A stretch of 64,000 nucleotides of DNA, from NCBI GenBank assembly GCA_013152415.1, contig JAADGI010000008.1, positions 1 through 64,000 on the forward strand, read 5' to 3'. Origin of the DNA: Gammaproteobacteria bacterium (GTDB taxonomy: Bacteria > Pseudomonadota > Gammaproteobacteria > HyVt-429). This document shows positions 37,579-49,548 of the stretch, one piece after another (within the stretch, counting starts at the first letter, position 1; each line of letters starts with the position of its first letter). Position numbers and translations under genes: made by a program. The notes under the pieces are model-generated. The model had not been told where the DNA came from. It saw only the letters and a list, made by a program, of their open reading frames with translations, and did not search any database.

Positions 37579-38322
37579 ATGGTGGTGTTATTTACAGACT
37601 TTGGTACTAAAGACTCTTATGTGGGCCAGCTCCACGGGGTATTGCACCAGGCCGTTGCCGGTCTCGATATTATAGACCTGCTTCATCAAGTGCCCCATTT
37701 TGATATCCGTTCCGGTGCCTACCTATTGCCCTCTTTTGTTAATTTATTTCCTGTCGAAACAGTGTTTGTCTGCATCGTGGACCCAGGGGTGGGTGGGGTG
37801 CGTCGACCGCTCATGTTGCAAGTAGACGGACGCTGGTATGTGGGGCCAGACAATGGACTGTTCCGCCTTTTGTTACGTCGTGCCAGCGAGGCCCAGATAT
37901 GGGAGATTCTTTGGCGACCCGAGAACCTGTCCGCCAGCTTTCACGGTCGTGATCTCTTTGCACCGGTTGCAGGGATGCTGGCGATGGGGAAGCGGCCGGA
38001 TTGCCGTCCTTGCAAGATAGACGATACCGATCATGACGATTGGCCAGATGACCTGGCCCGGATTATCTATATCGATCACTACGGTAATGCTGTCACCGGA
38101 TTACGCGCCGTCAATATGGATCCAGGCTGCCCATTGGTTGTAGGAAGAAACACTTTGTCGTCGGCCCAGACCTTTGCTGATGTTCCCATGGGTGCCGGGT
38201 TTTGGTATGCCAATGCCAATGGGTTGGTGGAGATTGCCGTTAACCAGGGGCATGCTGCCAGTCAACTGGGGATAGAACTGGGAGAAGCAGTGAGCCTGCA
38301 AAAACCCAAGCACGGTGAGTAA
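37579..38322 (+). CDS. SAM hydroxide adenosyltransferase (DUF62 family)
   Basis: 247 residues with VLFTDFGTKDSYVGQLHGVL at the N-terminus, VDPGVGGVRRPL, GPDNGLF and FHGRDLFAPVAG, all markers of the SAM chlorinase/fluorinase fold. In non-halogenating members water or hydroxide attacks SAM to give adenosine and methionine. The conserved Asp, Arg and His set (D7, R…, H…) of the hydrolases is compatible: TDFG, FHGRD. Single gene, own promoter presumably upstream; no operon partner. Confidence 0.88.
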   Translation: MVVLFTDFGTKDSYVGQLHGVLHQAVAGLDIIDLLHQVPHFDIRSGAYLLPSFVNLFPVETVFVCIVDPGVGGVRRPLMLQVDGRWYVGPDNGLFRLLLRRASEAQIWEILWRPENLSASFHGRDLFAPVAGMLAMGKRPDCRPCKIDDTDHDDWPDDLARIIYIDHYGNAVTGLRAVNMDPGCPLVVGRNTLSSAQTFADVPMGAGFWYANANGLVEIAVNQGHAASQLGIELGEAVSLQKPKHGE

Positions 38323-38432
38323 TAGTTACAATTTGTTTCAGGCCGGAATCTAAAATAATGGTGATAATGGGTAAGCCTGGATTCCAGCCCGCACCGGGAT
38401 GACGGTGGTACTGGGTCTAAGTAAGAGCCCCC

Positions 38433-38463
38433 TTTTCCTCTGCGCCTTAGCGGCCTCTGCGTT
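38433..38463. repeat. Dispersed repeat copy
   Basis: TTTTCCTCTGCGCCTTAGCG followed by GCCTCTGCGTT, between the SAM hydrolase and uvrA ends. Short member of the family. Confidence 0.7.
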
Positions 38464-38486
38464 ATAGGTAGACCCCAGTTTATTCA

Positions 38487-41351
<2,865 letters not shown>

Positions 41352-41559
41352 GGGGGCCTCTGAAAAATGCTGAACCCGGTACTATACGGCCCATACCCCG
41401 GTCCTGGCAAAATTACCTGTATAGTTCCCATTTTGGTCAGGGCCAGTTCACGCAGGGGGTGCTATGTTTTACGTTCATGATTGGCTTGGCGGTGAGCGTT
41501 TTGACCGGAATGATGGCTGCAGGTGTGTTGTTTTGGACCGACTGAAGGTGGGTGATGCC

Positions 41560-42021
41560 GTGCGTGGTTTTTTTCTGGCAAGTGTTGCGTGTTTATTGTT
41601 GGCCCCCTTGGGCGCGGGTGCCCAGGCGGCCCAGGGCCCCCACTACGCTGTTTATTTTACTGCCGAAGAGACGAATGGTGTGCCACAGAAGAAACCCGCT
41701 ACATCCTTTGGGTGTTCGGGCAAGGTCTATGGGGTCTTAGAGATCAGTGGTCTCGATCACGGCAAGCATCGGGTCGATGTCTGGTGGATTGACCCCAGCG
41801 GCAGGCGTCGGGAAAGGACCCGCTTTCCCTTTCAGGTGTTTCAGGACAAACACCGGATTTGGGCCTGGTTACGTTTGATCAGGTCAAAAGATTCTGTGGT
41901 CGATCGGGTCTTTATGGGTAATGCCGCCTCCGGCATGGAGGACTTCATCGGTAAGTGGACGGTGAAATTTCGAGTGGACCGCAGGCTGGTAAAAAAAAGC
42001 AGCTTTAAGGTGATTTGTTAG
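41560..42021 (+). CDS. Secreted hypothetical protein
   Basis: I choose GTG 41560 (MRGFFLASVACLLLAPLG), which gives a clean Sec signal peptide cut after AQA and 153 residues; AAGGTGGG lies ten bases before. The open frame continues back to 41464 but without signal-peptide sense. The mature part is β-rich (YFTAEETNGV, VLEISGLDHGKHRVDVWWIDPSGRRRER, WTVKFRVDRRLVKKSSFKV), reminiscent of proteins that form an Ig-like sandwich. No family recognised. Lies between divergent uvrA and the MFS gene. Confidence 0.65.
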   Translation: MRGFFLASVACLLLAPLGAGAQAAQGPHYAVYFTAEETNGVPQKKPATSFGCSGKVYGVLEISGLDHGKHRVDVWWIDPSGRRRERTRFPFQVFQDKHRIWAWLRLIRSKDSVVDRVFMGNAASGMEDFIGKWTVKFRVDRRLVKKSSFKVIC

Positions 42022-42302
42022 TTGGTGGTGCCCTCCTAAGGTTGCCAGGTTCGAAAGGGAAAGGATGCCTCTATAAGGCACGACTTGTAGGCATGGCAGG
42101 CCGATTTTTGTCCGATACCAGATTCCACTCATGAACGGGATCAGCGTTTGCCATGGCCCATGGGAGGCCTATCTGTTTTTGAGCCTCTAAATAGGCCTTT
42201 GTTTTGTAAGCTAATACAGATATTTTTCGGTCACCTGAGAACCTGATACCATAGCGCCCCTGAATACACTCTTGTTTTGATTTCTCCTTGAAAAATACAC
42301 CG

Positions 42303-43667
42303 ATGACATCCACCGAGCGGCGCACCGTGGGGGCGCTGGCCGGGATATTTGGCCTGCGTTTGCTGGGTCTGTTTTTGATTCTGCCGGTGTTTGTCCTGTA
42401 TGCGGAAAACAGTTTGTCCGGGGCCACCCCTTTTCTCATCGGCCTGGCCCTGGGTGTCTATGGCCTCACCCAGGCCCTGTTCCAGATACCGTTTGGGATG
42501 TTGTCAGATCGCTGGGGGCGTAAGCCACTCATCGTTATTGGTCTGGTTATCTTTGCCCTGGGCAGTGGCATTGCGGCGGTTTCCGACTCGATACATGGTG
42601 TCATCCTGGGGCGTATGATCCAGGGCATGGGGGCCATTGCCGCAGTGGTTTTGGCCCTTACCGCAGACCTGACCCGCGAGGAACAGCGCACCAAGGCCAT
42701 GGCCCTTATTGGCGTTACCATCGGCCTGGTCTTTATGTTGTCCCTGGTGTTGGGGCCGCTATTAAACGGTTGGATCGGGGTTAAAGGCATCTTTTGGCTG
42801 ACGGCGGTCTTGGCGCTGGCCGGGGTGGGGGTGGTCTATTGGGTGCCTACCCCGGTGGCGGCCCGCCGCCACCGTGATGTTCAGTTGGTTCCTGCCCAAT
42901 TGGCCAAGGTGCTGGCAAATCCCGTCCTGTTGAGGTTGGATGCGGGTATTTTTGTGCTCCATCTGGTCCTCACCTCCATGTTTGTGGCCGTTCCCCTGGC
43001 CCTGGTCCATGAAGGTGGCTTGGCGGAAGCGGCCCACTGGAAGGTCTATCTGCCGGTGATCGTGCTGTCGGTAGTCGGCATGGCCCCCCTGGTGATATTG
43101 AGCGCACGCAAACATCTGATTCAAAAGGTATTTATAGTTTCCATTGCCCTGGTGCTGCTGGCCCAGGCCCTGTTCTATTTTGGTCACCAGAGTCTGCCCT
43201 GGTTGATGTTCGCGCTGTGGGTCTTTTTTGTGGGATTTAATACCCTGGAGGCCTTGTTACCGTCCACGGTCTCCCGGGCGGCACCGGCAGACAGCAAGGG
43301 CACCGCCATGGGGGTGTACAATAGCTTCGAGTTCTTCGGTGTTTTCCTGGGGGGCACCCTGGGGGGCTGGTTGTACGGCGCGGTGGGTATCGGTGCCGTA
43401 TTTCAGCTTTGTGGGGCATTGACCTTGGTGTGGATAGTCATTGTGATGACCGCCCCGGCGCCGAAGTTGTTGGACACCCGCCTGCTGCGGGTGGGACCAC
43501 AGACCGAGGATGGGGCACCGGCACTGGCCAAGCGATTGGTGGGTATTGCCGGGGTGGTGGAGGCCATCGTCGTTGCCGAAGAAGGCATCGCCTATTTGAA
43601 GGTCGACCACAAAAAGTTGGATGGAGACAGCCTGCAGCAATTCTCGGTAGCAACGGATTTGCAGTGA
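42303..43667 (+). CDS. MFS transporter, YajR type with YAM domain
   Basis: 454 residues from ATG 42303. Twelve membrane segments with the MFS motif A GMLSDRWGRKPL between TM2 and TM3 and a GLSTRE-free TM4 'GRMIQGMGAIAAVVLAL'. After TM12 a ferredoxin-like cytosolic domain (RLVGIAGVVEAIVVAEEG … IAYLKVDHKKLD) follows, as in YajR. A proton-driven drug exporter is the family expectation; substrate unknown. Placed between uvrA and ssb, an arrangement shared with several gammaproteobacteria. Confidence 0.85.
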   Translation: MTSTERRTVGALAGIFGLRLLGLFLILPVFVLYAENSLSGATPFLIGLALGVYGLTQALFQIPFGMLSDRWGRKPLIVIGLVIFALGSGIAAVSDSIHGVILGRMIQGMGAIAAVVLALTADLTREEQRTKAMALIGVTIGLVFMLSLVLGPLLNGWIGVKGIFWLTAVLALAGVGVVYWVPTPVAARRHRDVQLVPAQLAKVLANPVLLRLDAGIFVLHLVLTSMFVAVPLALVHEGGLAEAAHWKVYLPVIVLSVVGMAPLVILSARKHLIQKVFIVSIALVLLAQALFYFGHQSLPWLMFALWVFFVGFNTLEALLPSTVSRAAPADSKGTAMGVYNSFEFFGVFLGGTLGGWLYGAVGIGAVFQLCGALTLVWIVIVMTAPAPKLLDTRLLRVGPQTEDGAPALAKRLVGIAGVVEAIVVAEEGIAYLKVDHKKLDGDSLQQFSVATDLQ

Positions 43668-43742
43668 CGCTGGGTCAGGACAATTTTAAAAACGAATTTG
43701 AGCACAGAAACTTAGAGTTAAGCGTATAGCGAGGAGGCTTGT

Positions 43743-44210
43743 ATGGCACGTGGTGTAAACAAAGCAATTATAGTCGGTAACTTGGGAAATGACCCTGAAG
43801 TGCGCTATTCGGCAAACGGGTCTGCCATTGCCAAAATCAGTGTCGCAACCACCGAGTCGTGGAAGGACAAGAATACCGGCGAGAAACAGGAAAAGACAGA
43901 GTGGCACCGCATAACGTTCTTTGGTCGTCTGGCCGAGGTCGTGGGGGAATACCTGAAAAAGGGTGCGCAGGTTTATGTCGAGGGTCGGATACAGACCACC
44001 AAGTACACCGACAAGAATGGGGTCGAGAAATACAGCACTGAAATCGTGGCCAATGAGATGCAGATGCTGGGATCCCGTGGTGGTGCCGGTATGCCGGCAG
44101 ATGATTTCAACCAAGACCGTGCACCTGCAGCGAAGGCGGCGGGTGGTACGGGCAGTGCCCCACAAGCGGCCCCCGCGAACGCAGATTTTGATGATGACAT
44201 ACCGTTCTAG
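43743..44210 (+). CDS. ssb: Single-stranded DNA-binding protein
   Basis: 155 residues. OB fold starting [20 protein letters not shown], with [16 protein letters not shown] and [13 protein letters not shown], then a Gly/Ala/Pro-rich linker and the acidic tip DDDIPF that binds partner proteins. GAGGAGG RBS lies about seven bases upstream of ATG 43743. Followed by a clear intrinsic terminator. Confidence 0.97.
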   Translation: MARGVNKAIIVGNLGNDPEVRYSANGSAIAKISVATTESWKDKNTGEKQEKTEWHRITFFGRLAEVVGEYLKKGAQVYVEGRIQTTKYTDKNGVEKYSTEIVANEMQMLGSRGGAGMPADDFNQDRAPAAKAAGGTGSAPQAAPANADFDDDIPF

Positions 44211-44246
44211 GAGCTACCTGGCAGGTATTTTGTAAAGTAATTAATT

Positions 44247-44269
44247 AAGCCCCTTTACAGGGGCTTTTT
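44247..44269 (+). terminator. Intrinsic terminator of ssb
   Basis: AAGCCCC, six-base loop TTTACA, GGGGCTT followed by TTT: a perfect seven-pair stem with a T-run, 37 bases after the ssb stop. Confidence 0.93.
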
Positions 44270-44388
44270 GTTTATAGCTATTGTTTAGTGCGCCAAATAA
44301 AGCAACAGCGAATTCTCAAGAATAAACTACCCATGCGGACGGGGTATGAATATCATCATGTATCGGAGAGGAATAATCCACATAAGCC

Positions 44389-44907
44389 ATGAAGATTAAC
44401 GATTTAAAAAGGAGTTTGAAAGAATCGACAAAGGAAGATTTGATTAAGTCCATTGTTGATTTATATAAAAAGAATGATTTTGTGAAAGACTATTACACTT
44501 CAAAATATGGTGATGGTAGTAACCTTTCGATTCTGATCAAGCATAAAGACATCATTGAGAATGAGTTCTTCCCGGATAAAGGCGATGGCCGGGGAAGGCT
44601 GGCTGTCGCTAAAAAAGCCATTACCGAATTTAGAAAGTTATCTGAAGATAAGACCTCAATTGCTGAGTTAATGATTTTCTATGTTGAGACAGGCGTAAAG
44701 TACACCGACTGCTACGGTGATATTGATGAGTCCTTCTATTTGAGTATGGAAAGCATGTATGAACGCGCATTAAAATTTATTATAAGCAATAATCTGCTGG
44801 AAGCCTTTAATGATCGTTGCCTCAAAATAGTAAATGATACTACCGATATGGGGTGGGGATTTCATGATCAGCTTTGTGAAATATACTATGGATATGCCGA
44901 TGAGTAA
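44389..44907 (+). CDS. DUF6155-like hypothetical protein
   Basis: 172 residues, helical and charged, starting KINDLKRSLKESTKEDLIKSIVDLYKK with VKDYYTSKYG and ending WGFHDQLCEIYYGYADE. The pattern matches the DUF6155 family as I recall it; no function is known. The gene is AT-rich compared with ssb and begins an accessory stretch that continues to 48.9 kb, so it was probably acquired. No adjacent partner on the same strand within 300 bases. Confidence 0.6.
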   Translation: MKINDLKRSLKESTKEDLIKSIVDLYKKNDFVKDYYTSKYGDGSNLSILIKHKDIIENEFFPDKGDGRGRLAVAKKAITEFRKLSEDKTSIAELMIFYVETGVKYTDCYGDIDESFYLSMESMYERALKFIISNNLLEAFNDRCLKIVNDTTDMGWGFHDQLCEIYYGYADE

Positions 44908-44942
44908 TAGGTATCAGCAAAAAGCTGGGGCATCCATAAATT

Positions 44943-45010
44943 GCAGGGTGGGCACTTGTGCCCACCATGTGATTTGAATTATGTTGCGTGGGCATAAATG
45001 CCCACCCTAC
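44943..45010. repeat. Twin hairpin repeat (GTGGGCA/TGCCCAC)
   Basis: GGTGGGCACTTGTGCCCACC and GTGGGCATAAATGCCCAC lie 30 bases apart, and the outer edges AGGGTGGGCA and TGCCCACCCT also pair. This twin-palindrome form is typical of REP-like intergenic elements. The 326-base gap 44908–45233 holds no gene I can support. Confidence 0.75.
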
Positions 45011-45233
45011 TTAATTGCCGGACATAAAGCATTGGCAACTCCCGGTACGGAAAAGAAGAGAATTAGAGCTGGAAAAAAGGATTGCCAATGCGAGCTGAGG
45101 TTTCCATATATGACAACATGTGTCTATATCTGGGAAGAACTGGCACTATTTGGAACGATATGTCTGGATATGGAAAGTGCGTTCAATAACAATCTTTAGA
45201 GCCACATAGATTTAGACAGGAGATACTTTATAT

Positions 45234-45458
45234 ATGAAACTGAAACAAATCGAAGATGATGTTCTCCATCTGTCTGAGGAAGAGCGGGCGGAATTGGCAC
45301 AGAAACTGTTGCTCAGCCTAGATTCACCATCCGAAGGTGAGATAGCGGAAGATTGGTTGGTGGAAGCGCAACATCGAGCAAGAGAACTCGATGAGGGTAT
45401 TGTCCAGCCTGTACCAGCAGACGAAGTTAGACGCAAGGCTCGGGCCCTTTTGCGGTGA
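45234..45458 (+). CDS. Addiction-module antitoxin (CHP02574 type)
   Basis: 74 residues; MKLKQIEDDVLHLSEEERAEL and LAQKLLLSLDSP followed by W and a helical tail ARELDEGIVQPVPADEVRRKA match the small antitoxins that pair with RelE/ParE-type toxins. GGAG lies about eight bases before the ATG. Its stop overlaps the toxin GTG by four bases, so the pair is translationally coupled. It would bind and neutralise the toxin and repress its own promoter. Confidence 0.85.
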   Translation: MKLKQIEDDVLHLSEEERAELAQKLLLSLDSPSEGEIAEDWLVEAQHRARELDEGIVQPVPADEVRRKARALLR

Positions 45459-45748
45459 GCTACGTATTCCATCCTGCGGCAGAAGCCGAGCATCTTGAGT
45501 CTGTTGCTTACTTCGAGTCGAAAAGGCCTGGGCTCGGTGCTTCGTATCTGGCGGAGTTTGAGAAGACTATGGGGGAGGTATGTGAGTCGCCTCAACGGTA
45601 TCCGATCGAAAGGAAACCTGATGTGCGGCGTATTCGAATGGAGTGGTTCCCGTATACGATACTTTATCGTGAAGCATCAGAAACTGTTCAAGTATTGGCA
45701 GTTGCTCATCATCGTAGGCGTCCACAATATTGGTTGGGTAGGCTCTAA
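45455..45748 (+). CDS. RelE/ParE superfamily toxin
   Basis: 97 residues from GTG 45455. Family features: FHPAAEAEHLESVAYFE at the N-terminus, LAEFEKTMGEVCESPQRYP, then RRIRMEWFPYTILYRE and VLAVAHHRRRPQYWL at the C-terminus, the basic end that holds the active residues. Members cut mRNA or poison gyrase; which one cannot be decided here. The IS5-type element begins 20 bases after the stop and does not interrupt the gene. Confidence 0.85.
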   Translation: MSYVFHPAAEAEHLESVAYFESKRPGLGASYLAEFEKTMGEVCESPQRYPIERKPDVRRIRMEWFPYTILYREASETVQVLAVAHHRRRPQYWLGRL

Positions 45749-45768
45749 CACATATGAGCCTTCTATTA

Positions 45769-47040
45769 GGGCACTTCTATTAATCCCCGATTTAGGCTGG
45801 AATTTGATAAAATAGCAACCTGTTAATGGTATGAATCACAAACAGGAAAGACCATGGGCCAACCGGGATTTTTTGATCTAGACCAACGGCATACCTCACT
45901 CAATAAGATGGGTGATCCTCTAATCATGCTGAAAAAGAAGATTCCCTGGGAAGTTTTTCGTCCCATTGTGGCCAACGTACATGACAAACCACGCAAATCC
46001 AATGCAGGACGCAAGCCCCTGGACCCGGTGTTGATGTTCAAGGTGCTGATTCTACAAAGTCTGTATAACGTATCAGATGAACAAATCGAATATCAGATTC
46101 GGGATCGACTGTCGTTCATGCGATTTTTGGATTTATCGCTGGAAGACCCGGTTCCCGATGCCCGCACGGTGTGGTCCTACCGCCAGTTGTTGACCGATCA
46201 GGGTTTGCTAGAACCGTTGTTTGAGCAGTTCAACCGATCATTGATAGACCAAGGCTATCAGGCCAAGAAGGGCCAGATCATTGATGCCAGCATTGTGCCG
46301 GTACCCAAACAGCGCAACACGCGCACCGAAAATGCCGCGATCAAGGCAGACCACACCCCAGAGGGCTGGGACGACAAACCGGCCATGAAACGGCAAAAAG
46401 ATACTAACGCCCGTTGGACGAAGAAGCATAACCAACGGCACTATGGATACAAGAACCACATCAGCGTGGACCGTAAGCACAAGCTGATTCGCCACTTTGT
46501 AGTCAGTGATGCCGCTGTCCATGACAGTCAAATGATCGACCCTGTGCTCGATCAACACAATACCGGTGCCGAGGTCTGGGCCGATAGCGCCTACCGCAGT
46601 GAGGAGATCGAGCAGTGGCTCAAAGCCGGACGGTATAAAAGCCAGGTTCATCACAAGGGTAAACGTGGCAAGGCCCTAAGCGAAGCAAAACAGAAGGTCA
46701 ATCAGGCCCGATCAAAAGTGCGTGCCCGGGTGGAACATGTCTTTGGTTATCAGGAGAATTCCATGGGTGGCAAATTCATTCGCACCATCGGTATCAACCG
46801 GGCGAGGACCAAGATTGCGTTGATGAACCTGACCTACAATATGATGCGTTTTTTACTGTTAGAGCGACGAACAATCGGAATCATTGCAGCATGACTGTGA
46901 TGATCAATGTATTATCTCGTTAAAACACAATCAAAAGTGGACGCTAACCCAGTCATCGGTCGCACAGAATGCACTTTTTAAGTAGCCGTTTAACCGTGAA
47001 AGTAAAATATCACCACGAAATCTGATTAATAGAAGTGCCC
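45769..47040 (+). mobile_element. IS5-family insertion sequence, complete
   Basis: 1272 bases bounded by 17-base perfect inverted repeats, GGGCACTTCTATTAATC (45769–45785) and GATTAATAGAAGTGCCC (47024–47040), and flanked by ATTA on both sides (45765–45768 and 47041–47044), a four-base target duplication. One transposase gene inside. It lies between a toxin–antitoxin pair and an hsdS fragment that lacks its 5' part. Confidence 0.93.
45854..46894 (+). CDS. IS5-family DDE transposase
   Basis: 346 residues, uninterrupted. DDE residues fit GQIIDASIVPVPKQRN (first D), VWADSAYRS (second D) and RARVEHVFGY (E), and the N-terminal region VLMFKVLILQSLYNVSDEQIEYQIRD is the IS5 DNA-binding part. RBS AGGAAAG lies before ATG 45854. 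With intact ends and a target duplication, the element may still move. Confidence 0.93.
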   Translation: MGQPGFFDLDQRHTSLNKMGDPLIMLKKKIPWEVFRPIVANVHDKPRKSNAGRKPLDPVLMFKVLILQSLYNVSDEQIEYQIRDRLSFMRFLDLSLEDPVPDARTVWSYRQLLTDQGLLEPLFEQFNRSLIDQGYQAKKGQIIDASIVPVPKQRNTRTENAAIKADHTPEGWDDKPAMKRQKDTNARWTKKHNQRHYGYKNHISVDRKHKLIRHFVVSDAAVHDSQMIDPVLDQHNTGAEVWADSAYRSEEIEQWLKAGRYKSQVHHKGKRGKALSEAKQKVNQARSKVRARVEHVFGYQENSMGGKFIRTIGINRARTKIALMNLTYNMMRFLLLERRTIGIIAA

Positions 47041-47052
47041 ATTAGTCAATAG

Positions 47053-47613
47053 TCATTAGTAAACACAAATCTGATTACGTGGATGGTGGGATCCCGGATT
47101 GTTAATCCGATAAATATTGTCGATGGCCGTGTTAAACCAAATAATTCTAAGACGGTAAGCAAAGAAACGGTGAAAAGTCTGAAAACGTACGTTCTCGATG
47201 CCGATGACATAGTTATCGGGAGGCGAGGTGAAATTGGACGCTGCGCCGTAATTGAGGCAGAGCAAGCAGGTTGGCTCTGTGGAACAGGTTGCTTTTACAT
47301 CAAACTATCTGACGGTCTGAATTCTTATTTCCTTGTAAGCTTGCTGCGTGCCGCAAAATATCGGGCCAGGTTAGAAAAATTGGCAACGGGCGCGACCATG
47401 AAGAATTTGAGCAATACCAGTTTACAGAATTTGGTTATAGCGATTCCTCCTAGCGTGGAAGCACAAGACGAGCTGGTTCGCCTTCTTGATGAATTATCCG
47501 CTGGAGCCCGATGCCTTGAAACAATCTATCGACAAAAACTTACCGCCCTCGCCGAACTCAAGCAATCTATCCTGCAAAAGGCATTTGCAGGGCAATTGAC
47601 AATGGAGAATTAA
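47053..47613 (+). pseudogene. hsdS: Type I restriction specificity subunit HsdS, C-terminal fragment
   Basis: 187 codons open after a TAG at 47050, with a candidate ATG at 47083. NPINIVDGRVKPNNSKTVSKE, DDIVIGRRGEIGRC, GTGCFYIKL and the closing VEAQDELVRLLDELSAGARCLE with KLTALAELKQSILQKAFAGQL are the second target-recognition domain and distal conserved helix of HsdS. The first recognition domain is missing; the IS ends 10 bases upstream. Neither hsdM nor hsdR is in the window, so this is a remnant. Confidence 0.85.
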
Positions 47614-47615
47614 GA

Positions 47616-47930
47616 ATGGATAAGGAAATTAGCATCTACCAGTCCGAGAGCGGTGCTATCGAAGTCCGGTTGGCGCAGGATACTGTTTGGCTAACGCAAG
47701 CTCAGATGGTCTCGTTGTTTGGCCGTGACCAAGTCTGTTGTTTCGAGGCATATTGGCAATATCTTCAAGGAAGGTGAATTGGAACGAGAAAGCAATATGC
47801 AAAAAATGCATATTGCAAATTCAGACAAGCCAGTTGATCTCTACAGTTTGGATATCATCATTTCAGTGGGCTATCGGGTCAAATCCGCGCAGGGTATCCA
47901 TTTCCGTCAATGGGCTACGCATACGTGTTT
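47616..47930 (+). pseudogene. RhuM-family gene, frameshifted and truncated (copy 1)
   Basis: Starts at ATG 47616 just after the hsdS stop, with GGAG upstream. The first frame reads IYQSESGAIEVRLAQDTVWL then TQAQMVSLFGRD; after about 47730 the family sequence (SVVSRHIGNIFKEGELE … KMHIANSDKPVDLYSLDIII … SVGYRVKSAQGIHFRQWAT) continues one frame over. It then stops at a twin-hairpin repeat. RhuM genes often lie between hsdS and hsdR in type I loci, consistent with the remnant next to it. Confidence 0.8.
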
Positions 47931-47932
47931 AT

Positions 47933-48002
47933 CGTTCCCACGCTCCTGCGTGGGAATGCATACATGGTCAGGCATGGGTTCCCACGGGGGACCGTGGGAA
48001 CC
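47933..48002. repeat. Twin hairpin repeat (GTTCCCACG type)
   Basis: GTTCCCACGCTCCTGCGTGG and GGTTCCCACGGGGGACCGTG each fold as a tight hairpin. The element breaks RhuM copy 1 and is followed directly by a second copy of the hsdS 3' end. Confidence 0.75.
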
Positions 48003-48005
48003 AGA

Positions 48006-48115
48006 AAAACAATCTATCGACAGAAACTCACTGCCCTCACTGAACTCAAGCAATCTATCCTGCAAAAGGCCTTTGCAGGGCAATTAACAATGGAGAATTA
48101 GGAATGGATAAGGAA
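48006..48115 (+). repeat. Duplicate of the hsdS 3' end and RhuM start
   Basis: About 110 bases nearly identical to 47518–47627: the codons for the distal helix of HsdS (LTALTELKQSILQKAFAGQL), the stop, and the beginning of the next RhuM gene. Marks a tandem duplication of an hsdS–rhuM segment. Confidence 0.85.
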
Positions 48116-48897
48116 ATCATCATCTATCAGGAAGAAGGACAGGCCGTTGAAGTGCGGCTGGATACGACACACGATACGGTGTGGTTGACGTAAAGACAGA
48201 TGGGTGAGGTGTTTGATACTACCCCTGAGAATGTCCTGATGCATCTAAAAAATATCTTTGCAGACAATGAGTTGATTCAGGAGGCAACGACTAAGGATTT
48301 CTTAGCAGTTCGAACAGAAGGGAACCGGAAAGTTAAGCGGACGCTGAAGCATTATAGTCTTGATGCGATTATTTCAGTCGGTTATCGGGTCAATTCCAAA
48401 CGGGAGGTGTTTTACAGACGGTTGACGAGGCACGCGGGGCTTTGGCCGGATTGAAGGCTGAGTTGATTGCCCGTGACGAAGCGACCACACTGTTTGCACA
48501 GGAGCGCGAGCAAGGGCTGGCCTCTCTACTGGGCAATCTTGATCAGACTGTATTTGGCGAACCGGCTTATGCAACCATAGAGTCCAAGGCGGCACACCTA
48601 CTGTATTTTGTCATCAAGAACCATCCCTTTGCCGATGGCAACAAGCGCAGTGGTGCCTATTTGTTTGTCGACTTACTCAACCGAAATCGGCGCCTGCTCG
48701 GGCGTGACAAGCAGCCGGTCATCAACGACATCGGCCTGGCTGCACTGACGTTGCTGGTCGCGGAATCTGATCCTGCCAACAAGGAAACCATGATCCGCGC
48801 GTCCTCCGCTGAAAAAAAGCGTGTGTATTCTGAGGTGCTGGAGAAGGCAACGCAAAGGGAGCATAGGAACGAAGCAACTACCGAGAAACCTCGATAA
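48104..48897 (+). pseudogene. RhuM–Fic (death-on-curing) fusion, degraded; Fic part still open
   Basis: From ATG 48104 the RhuM part reads IIYQEEGQAVEVRLDTTHDT then VWLT and hits TAA at 48191 (probably a former CAA), resuming with RQMGEVFDTTPENVLMHLKNI and SVGYRVNSK. Near 48400 the frame changes and the middle of the gene is missing. The Fic/Doc domain is open from at least TTG 48442 to 48897 and has an intact motif HPFADGNKRSG, which binds ATP and AMPylates or phosphorylates targets. Whether the Fic piece (about 151 residues) is made alone is unknown. Confidence 0.8.
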
Positions 48898-49071
48898 TTC
48901 GCCGCTATACAACATTACAATATAGAATCAGTAATGCTAATTTGCAATGATGTTGGAGCGTGGCCTACACTAGGTCTCAGTTACTACAAGAGCGCGGCTA
49001 ATTTCTTCCTGGTCTAAGAGCGAGGGTCAAAATCAGTTGGCCCTCTTTTTCCCTGGAACAGCCACTCTAAG

Positions 49072-49548
49072 CTATGCTTCGGGGTCCAGCTCCGCCCATT
49101 CCCGGGCGCGAAATTTGGCGGCGATGTAATCATTGTGGGAGATATGCAGCAGACCGGCCAGTCGGCGCATGAGGTGCTGTTCGTGTTTTTCCAGGTATTG
49201 ATCGGCATAGGCTACCCGCCAAAGGAGTTCAATGACCTGATTTTTTTCTTCACGACTGAAGCCATTGTTTATTAGATTGGTGAATTCAAACAAACTGGTG
49301 GCTTGTTTGGCCTGTTGCTCTGCCAATTCAATCAGGTTTTGGGTGTCCTCATCGTTAAGTTCAAAGGTCGATTGTATGGCATCGGTGACCTCTTGTTGTT
49401 CAATCTCGGAAATGTCATGGTCGGCTCGGGTCATTTCGATGAGCAGGGCGGCGGTGGCCAGCTGTAGCCGGTGATCTGTGGACTGCGGGTCGACGGTGAC
49501 CTGGCTTACCAGGCGGACCTCAAAGAACTGTTGTATTGAACGGATCAT
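49072..49548 (-). CDS. TerB-family protein
   Basis: 158 residues, all helical, with LATAALLIEMTRADHDISEIE, FSREEKNQVIELLWRVAYAD and LHISHNDYIAAK, the two-repeat layout of the tellurite-resistance TerB/co-chaperone DjlA N-terminal fold. Asp/Glu pairs in each repeat may bind metal. No other ter genes are near; it is a stand-alone chromosomal TerB, whose role is not known. Confidence 0.85.
   Translation of the reverse strand: MIRSIQQFFEVRLVSQVTVDPQSTDHRLQLATAALLIEMTRADHDISEIEQQEVTDAIQSTFELNDEDTQNLIELAEQQAKQATSLFEFTNLINNGFSREEKNQVIELLWRVAYADQYLEKHEQHLMRRLAGLLHISHNDYIAAKFRAREWAELDPEA

Noticed and set aside
41352..41470. Possible LexA box upstream of uvrA
   Set aside because: CTGTATAGTTCCC has no matching ACAG half at the required spacing.
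44981..45199. 72-residue open frame upstream of the antitoxin
   Set aside because: Begins inside the twin-hairpin repeat and shows no protein character.
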